IMG/VR virus record: IMGVR_UViG_3300030451_006625
Span: 2,285-23,788 of that record
Direction: 5' to 3' (one strand)
From: a virus
DNA length: 21,504 nucleotides
Part shown: positions 16,556 through 21,504 of the stretch, one piece after another
How the letters are laid out: each line of letters starts with the position of its first letter
Numbering within the stretch: position 1 is the first letter of the stretch
Notes under the pieces: generated by a model
Database searches by the model: none
The model's input: the letters and a program-made list of their open reading frames with translations, nothing else
What the model was told of the DNA's origin: nothing
Position numbers and translations under genes: made by a program

Positions 16556-19500
16556 CATTCTGGAATTCTAAAACAAATGGCACAAAAATCAAACTTAAAT
16601 GTAAGTCCATACTTCGATGACTTCGATTCGGATAATAATTTTTATAAGGTATTATTTAATCCAGGTTTTCCAGTTCAGGCAAGAGAATTAACTACTTCAC
16701 AATCAATTTTGCAAAATCAAATTGAAGATTTTGGAAGTCATTTATTTAAGAATGGGTCTGTTGTTATACCAGGTAATATTGTATTTGATAGTAGATATCA
16801 TGCAGTAAAGTTAAACTCTACAAATTTCGGAATAGATATATCTCTTTATATTAACAATCTTGTTGGAAAAACAATTACAGGTAGAATATCGAATGTAAGT
16901 GCAACGGTTGAAAAAGTTGCATTACCAACCACTGATCCTATTGATGATATTACCATATATGTAAAATATATTGATGGAAATGATAGCTTCGAAACAAGTT
17001 CATTTGAAGATGGGGAGGCACTTATATGTGATGAAAATATACCATATGGCAATACAACGATTCAAGCAAATGCAGATTTTGCATCTCTGATTAGTGTAGA
17101 TGCTACATCTATAGGATCTGCTGCATCAATTGGTAAAGGTGTTTATTTTATTAGAGGTTATTTTGTAAATGTATCAAAGCAAACATTAATTCTTGATTAT
17201 TATACCAATACACCTACTTATAGAGTTGGATTAAAGGTTACAGAATCTTTTGTAAGTGCAAAAGATGACTCATCTTTGTATGATAATGCAAAAGGGTTTA
17301 CCAATTTTGCGGCACCAGGTGCTGATAGATTAAAAATAACTCTTACATTAACTAAAAAATTAATAACTGATCTAGATGATACTGATTTTGTTGAACTACT
17401 TCGTGTCACTGATGGTAAAGTAAAGAAAATTCAAACAAAAACAAGATATAATTTATTAAAAGATTATATTGCAGAGAGAACTTACGATGAATCTGGCAAT
17501 TATACAACTAAACCATTTATACCCTCACTTCATAATTCATTAAATGATAAAATTGGTAGTAATGGAATTTTCTTTGATGACCAAAAAACAGATCAAGGAA
17601 ACACTCCATCAGATGACTTAGCGGTAATAAAATTATCATCAGGTAAAGCATATATCAAAGGTTATCAGGTAGATAAACCATATACTTCAATTATTGACGT
17701 AGAGAAACCAAGAGATACTGAAAAAATAAACAGTGTAACAATACCGTTCACATCACCAAATAAATTAACAGTTTATAATGTAAGAGGAGTTCCTAAAAAT
17801 GGTGAAATTGTTGAACTTTTTAAGTCTTACACGATTGGTGAACAAACAGTAGGAGAAAATATTGGTAGTGCAAGAGCGTATGGATTTAATTTAAAGGATA
17901 GTGAGTATAAAAATGATTCTACTAAATGGGATTTACATCTATATGATATTCAAACAAACACTGATTTAATTTTAAATAGAACTCTTACTGAATCTGAAGC
18001 ACCTTTATCATCCTTAATTGTTGGTAAAAGTAGTGGTGCTGTAGGATTTTCTATATCAAGTGGAACACCTGGTGGAGTATTAAGTGTAAGACAAACATCT
18101 GGTAAGTTTTTAAAGAATGAAATATTAGAGATTAATGGAGTTGAGTTTCCTGTTGGTGTTGGAACTGTAAATTCATTTGGCGTAGAGGATATAAAATCTA
18201 TAAGACAAGAAAACATAACACAATTTCCACAATTTTTTGCAAGAACTGTTCTTCAAAAATCACCTTTACCCAATGGTGTTAATGAAATTTATGTGGGTCA
18301 CACAGGTATAGCAACTGCAACGAACCTTGCCAGTGGAGGTTTTACTGGTATAAAGACAGGTTCTATCATAAGATATAATAGTCCACAATTTTCTAATGAA
18401 GAAGTATTTAACAGAGTAGTATCCATCTCTGCTGATGGGAAGACAGCAACATTGCAAGCAATTGGATCTGGAACCACTGATGTTTTTACTGGATCATTGC
18501 CAATAGAAAGTGATGATAGTTTTTCTGTCAATGCATTTTTAGGTGTACCAATTATACGTACTAATGAAACTGGTCTGTTTGCACCTTTACCTGATGAAAA
18601 TATTTCTTCAATTGATTTAAATACATCTAATTTATTATTAAGTAGGCAGATTACAGGAGAGGAAGTTACTGGTAATCAACTAGTTATAAACACATCTGAC
18701 ACAGATTTAACTGATGTAGCATGGGCAACATTCGATGAGGAAAGATACTCAGTTCACTTTAACAGTAGTGGCACCAGTGGCCACATTGGAGAAATAACTA
18801 ATGATACATTTGTATTATCAGGAAATAATGCTACAATTTCTGGATTACAAAATAGTAATAATGTAGTTGTAAACACAACTGTTCAGAAAAATTTCATAAA
18901 AAGTAAGTTAAAAACATATAATCGTAGTGAAAAATTAACTGTAAATAAATCTAAAAATGAAATTTCGGGAGTTACTACAGCGATTGGAGATGGTACAACA
19001 GCACTTGCTGATGGATTATTATTCAATAGATTTTTTGGTTTAAGAGTTCAAGATGAAAGAATATGTTTAAATCGACCTGATGTCGCTAAGTTAATTGCAG
19101 TATATGAATCAGTTGACGAAAATGCACCCACATTAGATAAATTGAAATTTAGTGCATCAGTTGCAGTTTCAAGTAATTGTGTAGTAGGGGAAATCATAAC
19201 TGGATCTGATTCCGATGCAATCGCAAGGGTTATTTCCACAAATGCAGAAATAAACGGATCTGTTGACCCAAATAGCATAGAAATTATATATCTTAATGAT
19301 TCATCTTTTGTTACAGGAGAAGTTGTTACATTTACTGAATCAAATATCAAATCATCTATCGAATTAATAGTATTAGGAGTTAGAAAAGATTTAACAACAT
19401 CATATAAACTTGACAAAGGTCAGAACACAGAATTTTATGACTATTCAAGTATTATTAGAAATCAAGGTGTTCCAGAACCATCTAGACAACTTTTAATAAT

Positions 19501-21504
19501 CTTTGATCATTACACAATTCCAACTGATGATACAGGAGATGTATTTACTGTTTTAAGTTATGATGATGAAAGATATGCCACTGATATTCCTTACATTGAA
19601 CAGTATAAGGCATCAGATACTCTTGATTTTAGACCAAGAGTTGATGCATTTACATCAACCAATAAATCACCATTTGATTTTACAGCAAGAACATTCAATA
19701 GTGCATCTAATATTTTTCTAAAAACGGATGAAGGATCAGTAGTAAATTATGAGTATTATCTTCCTAGAATTGATAAGTTATATTTAAACTCAAAGGAAGA
19801 ATTTATTGTTCAGAAAGGTGTTTCAGCAAGATATCCAAAACCACCACAAAAAAGTGAGGGTTTATTAGAAATTGCTCAGATCTCATATCCAGCATATCTT
19901 TATAATCCACAAGATGCTATATTTAAATTAATTGATAATCGAAGATATACTATGAGAGACATCAGTGGTATTGATGATAGAGTTAAGAATCTAGAAACCA
20001 CAACATCTCTCACATTACTTGAAATGGATACTAAAACTCTTCAAATTCAAGATGCGGAGGGTAGAAATAGATTTAAGTCTGGTTTCTTTGTTGACGATTT
20101 TTCTACGACTAACTTCATTAATAAAGAATTTACTTCTGCAGAGATAAATCCAAATACAAACGAATTAGTTCCTATCAGAGCAAGAAATGCAATTAAACTT
20201 GATTTAGCACCAGCAGATTTGAATAATAAATCTGGCAATTTCCCTTTACTAGATCCAAATTTACAAAAAACCGGAAGAGCAATTACTTTAAAATATGATG
20301 AAGTTGATTGGTTAGAGCAATCATTTGCTACAACTGTAGAAAATGTTAACCCATTCCATGTTGTAGTTTATACTGGAAATATTGTTTTAGATCCAACAAA
20401 TGATGTTTGGACAAGAACAGTTCAGTTAGAGGATAGAAATATAACAACAACTCGCAATAATGAGGTTGATTTGAATCAAAACATTGATTTAAGTAGTTTT
20501 AATTTTGCTGATGTTAACAGAAGAAATATAAACAGAAGAATTCCAGATGGTCGTAGAAGAGGCACAACTACTACAAGTACACGAGTTCGTGCTGGTAGGC
20601 AGAGAGATGTTAATATTAATCAAACAACAAGAAACACATTCACTACTACAGATGTTTCAGTAAGAAACGTATTAATTTCTTCTGATGTTGACTCATTTAT
20701 GAGATCAAGAAATACAGAATTTGTTGCATCAAACTTAAAACCAAAAACTCGTTACTATCATTTCTTAGATAATAAGAAGGGTGTTGACTTAGTTCCAAAA
20801 TTAATCGAAATTAAAAATTCAAGTGGTATTGATGGATCAGATGGTGTTTTCCAAATAGGTGAAACAGTTGTTGGTACAATTGGAAATGATACAAGATTGA
20901 GATTCAGAGTTGCTCAACCAAATCATAAGAGAGGTAAGTTCGATGATCCGACAACCACCTACTTATCAAATCCTTATTCTAAGGTTCCTGCAGGAGGCAC
21001 AGCAGAGGCATTACCATTAATATACAGTCAGACATCAACTATATTAAATGTCGATACTGAGGCGTTAGCAGAGGAGGCAGAGGGAAATTACTCTGGATAT
21101 GTTAAGAAGGATATGAAACTTGTTGGTAAGACAAGTGGAGCTGTGGCATATGTAAAAGATGTGAGATTAATTGCAGATGGCAGTGGTGATGTTTTAGGAA
21201 CATTTTTCTTAAAAGATCCAAACTCAAAACCACCAGGACCAAATGTAAAAGTTGAAACTGGAACAAAAACATTTAAATTATCATCTGATATTAACAATGA
21301 TCCTGGTTTGCCAGGCAGTAGTGATATATCTTTTGCAGAGGTAAATTATGTTTCTAATGGTACTGTTGAAAGATGGCAGAATGAAGTCACAACAACAAAC
21401 ACAGTTAATAATATTAACTTGACTGCTAATATTGGATTCAGTGTAAATACCATCAATGTTGATACTATTACAACAGAGTTTTATGATCCTCTTGCTCAGA
21501 CATT
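15023..21504 (+). CDS. 8: gp8 baseplate wedge protein continuing in frame into a DUF4815-type structural protein; 3' end cut by the window
   Basis: The frame is open for 2160 codons from ATG 15023 to the last base, which I checked codon by codon. T4 gp8 (334 residues) forms the dimer that binds gp7, gp6 and gp10 in the wedge. Residues 1-~510 match gp8: MPAIVTDQFRI corresponds to T4 YRAIVTSKFRT; the RR-x(5)-NW-x-x-NTRYD segment (~82-98) to RRDWGDTRY; GDGYIWKYLFTISP (~173-186) to GDGYVWEYLFEIPP; GEIIYIDNRG (494-503) to GEMIYMENRP. Residues from ~529 match DUF4815: PYFDDFDSDNNFYKVLFNPG, then QARELTTSQSILQNQIEDFG; TYDESGNYTTKPF (~821); NRRYTMRDI and RVKNLE (~1640-1660); RFKSGFFVDDF (~1680-1690). 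An Arg-rich linker and a further structural segment follow, and the visible end, YDPLAQT, is the start of a tail-protein motif. The start is supported by the gp8 N-terminal match; no Shine-Dalgarno sequence is visible. Total length unknown. Confidence 0.9.
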   Translation, partial: MPAIVTDQFRIFNANNFVDSILDSSNSYYVFLGLSNPINDTNPGFGRTTSTNWPSDPIDNFQNLSHSKDTILFGKKISSANIRRVVKRNNWVANTRYDMYRHDYSITNQSPNSKQSSLYNSRYYVVNSDLRVYVCIDNGSSGIPGSDSAKGGNSLDEPTFTDTEPSAAGTSGDGYIWKYLFTISPSDIIKFDSTEFIALPNDWSTSTDSQIQSVREAGDSRVNNNQIKKVYIEKSGNSSYQEGSHSLNILGDGSGGVVNVTVNSSGKITKTVVTSGGTGYTYGIVDLGSIQVTTSISLENRAKLIPIIPPSRGHGYDLYTELGADKILIYTRFDDSTPDFPTSTKFSQVGLLKNPSTFADEDTIFDEINFSSAFAMKLSGNPGTTPTVGSIISQGTAKGYVTSYNTQTNVLKYSRDRSLYFGGDTPTNQTDYVGVSSESKITEFVQGSGNVEPLGIGISSFSGSTTVVNNKVVNLGVNFTNGLANPEINKQTGEIIYIDNRGLVTRDARQNHSGILKQMAQKSNLNVSPYFDDFDSDNNFYKVLFNPGFPVQARELTTSQSILQNQIEDFGSHLFKNGSVVIPGNIVFDSRYHAVKLNSTNFGIDISLYINNLVGKTITGRISNVSATVEKVALPTTDPIDDITIYVKYIDGNDSFETSSFEDGEALICDENIPYGNTTIQANADFASLISVDATSIGSAASIGKGVYFIRGYFVNVSKQTLILDYYTNTPTYRVGLKVTESFVSAKDDSSLYDNAKGFTNFAAPGADRLKITLTLTKKLITDLDDTDFVELLRVTDGKVKKIQTKTRYNLLKDYIAERTYDESGNYTTKPFIPSLHNSLNDKIGSNGIFFDDQKTDQGNTPSDDLAVIKLSSGKAYIKGYQVDKPYTSIIDVEKPRDTEKINSVTIPFTSPNKLTVYNVRGVPKNGEIVELFKSYTIGEQTVGENIGSARAYGFNLKDSEYKNDSTKWDLHLYDIQTNTDLILNRTLTESEAPLSSLIVGKSSGAVGFSISSGTPGGVLSVRQTSGKFLKNEILEINGVEFPVGVGTVNSFGVEDIKSIRQENITQFPQFFARTVLQKSPLPNGVNEIYVGHTGIATATNLASGGFTGIKTGSIIRYNSPQFSNEEVFNRVVSISADGKTATLQAIGSGTTDVFTGSLPIESDDSFSVNAFLGVPIIRTNETGLFAPLPDENISSIDLNTSNLLLSRQITGEEVTGNQLVINTSDTDLTDVAWATFDEERYSVHFNSSGTSGHIGEITNDTFVLSGNNATISGLQNSNNVVVNTTVQKNFIKSKLKTYNRSEKLTVNKSKNEISGVTTAIGDGTTALADGLLFNRFFGLRVQDERICLNRPDVAKLIAVYESVDENAPTLDKLKFSASVAVSSNCVVGEIITGSDSDAIARVISTNAEINGSVDPNSIEIIYLNDSSFVTGEVVTFTESNIKSSIELIVLGVRKDLTTSYKLDKGQNTEFYDYSSIIRNQGVPEPSRQLLIIFDHYTIPTDDTGDVFTVLSYDDERYATDIPYIEQYKASDTLDFRPRVDAFTSTNKSPFDFTARTFNSASNIFLKTDEGSVVNYEYYLPRIDKLYLNSKEEFIVQKGVSARYPKPPQKSEGLLEIAQISYPAYLYNPQDAIFKLIDNRRYTMRDISGIDDRVKNLETTTSLTLLEMDTKTLQIQDAEGRNRFKSGFFVDDFSTTNFINKEFTSAEINPNTNELVPIRARNAIKLDLAPADLNNKSGNFPLLDPNLQKTGRAITLKYDEVDWLEQSFATTVENVNPFHVVVYTGNIVLDPTNDVWTRTVQLEDRNITTTRNNEVDLNQNIDLSSFNFADVNRRNINRRIPDGRRRGTTTTSTRVRAGRQRDVNINQTTRNTFTTTDVSVRNVLISSDVDSFMRSRNTEFVASNLKPKTRYYHFLDNKKGVDLVPKLIEIKNSSGIDGSDGVFQIGETVVGTIGNDTRLRFRVAQPNHKRGKFDDPTTTYLSNPYSKVPAGGTAEALPLIYSQTSTILNVDTEALAEEAEGNYSGYVKKDMKLVGKTSGAVAYVKDVRLIADGSGDVLGTFFLKDPNSKPPGPNVKVETGTKTFKLSSDINNDPGLPGSSDISFAEVNYVSNGTVERWQNEVTTTNTVNNINLTANIGFSVNTINVDTITTEFYDPLAQT
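18017..18130 (+). repeat. SGA module (VGKSSGAVGF type)
   Basis: Residues ~999-1036: LIVGKSSGAVGFSIS, then VRQTSGKFLKNEILEIN. The same plan, VG-x-(T/S)SGA-x-(A/G)-x-V, recurs near 19181 (VVGEIITGSDSDAIARVIS) and 21119 (LVGKTSGAVAYVKDV), with a weaker form near 16205. Confidence 0.55.
19181..19340 (+). repeat. SGA module, degenerate
   Basis: Residues ~1387-1439: VVGEIITGSDSDAIARVIS, then IEIIYLNDSSFVTGEVVTF. It has the same two-part plan as the copies near 18017 and 21119. Confidence 0.5.
20516..20640 (+). other. Arginine/threonine-rich basic linker in the gp8-DUF4815 protein
   Basis: Residues ~1832-1873 contain 12 arginines in about 42 residues, in clusters NRRNINRR, GRRRGTTTT and TRVRAGRQR. 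It separates the DUF4815-like part from a following domain with SFMRSRNTEF and NLKPKTRYYHF. The composition stands out from the acidic and neutral flanks. The role is unknown: it could be a flexible linker or a contact surface. Confidence 0.7.
21119..21215 (+). repeat. SGA module near the truncated end
   Basis: Residues ~2033-2065: LVGKTSGAVAYVKDVRLIAD, followed by a GTFFLKDP strand. It is the closest match to the copy near 18017, although it lies beyond the Arg-rich linker, outside the DUF4815-like region. Confidence 0.55.

Larger units (their letters stand above)
16607..20110 (+). other. DUF4815-like region
   Basis: Residues ~529-1696. The N-terminal DD-F-x(10)-F-x-x-G-x-x-x-Q-x-RE-L-x-x-x-Q signature, GNIVFDSRY, a VKGY-like KGVYFIRGYFV near 17140, AYIKGYQVD near 17650 and the conserved NRRYTMRDI block are all present in the expected order. 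DUF4815 proteins are large phage virion proteins of unknown exact role. Two S/T-G-A-type insertions (near 18020 and 19185) interrupt it. Confidence 0.75.

Noticed and set aside
1-21504. tRNA genes, CRISPR arrays, insertion sequences, inteins or group I introns
   Set aside because: Coding is almost continuous, no cloverleaf or regularly spaced direct repeats were seen, and no transposase, intein splice motifs or intron-encoded endonuclease was recognised. This was by-eye reading only.
15023-21504. A hidden stop or frameshift separating gp8 from the DUF4815 part
   Set aside because: The frame was read codon by codon from 15023 to 21504 without meeting a stop, and conserved motifs of both parts fall in the same frame.

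Overview
The window looks like a segment of the structural (late) gene region of a lytic, contractile-tailed T4-like phage genome. The DNA is AT-rich: one sample line is 22/60 G+C, and much of the rest looks lower (not counted exactly). All genes lie on the + strand and are packed almost end to end. The low G+C, the gp25-gp6-gp7-gp8 order and the oversized, repeat-rich baseplate proteins suggest a marine T4-like myovirus infecting an AT-rich host such as Prochlorococcus, low-GC Synechococcus or a SAR11-type bacterium. The host is an inference; nothing in the window identifies it.

Layout. Positions 1-348 hold the 3' part of gene 25 (lysozyme-like baseplate wedge protein), whose true start lies upstream of the window. 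Positions 352-2283 hold gene 6 (baseplate wedge / baseplate J-like). Positions 2285-14992 are one uninterrupted 4235-codon gene. Its first ~318 residues match the C-terminal part of T4 gp7; the remaining ~3900 residues are a chain of short beta-type repeats, a YHYH domain and a ~600-residue region with no obvious repeats. A 30-nt, almost G/C-free gap (14993-15022) carries two perfect copies of the T4-type late promoter box TATAAATA. From 15023 to the window end is an open frame of 2160 codons without a stop. It starts as a gp8 baseplate wedge protein, continues in frame into a DUF4815-type phage structural protein, and is cut off by the window edge.

Function together. In T4, gp7 nucleates the baseplate wedge, binds gp8 and gp10, and gp6 and gp25 join it and contact the tube and sheath. 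This window encodes the equivalent wedge set in assembly-like order, but with gp7 and gp8 enlarged into very long modular proteins. I infer that the extra modules form peripheral baseplate or tail-fibre-like decoration, possibly used in host contact. I see no RNA genes, insertion sequences, CRISPR arrays, integration sites or metabolic genes. There is no gene-free stretch longer than 30 nt.
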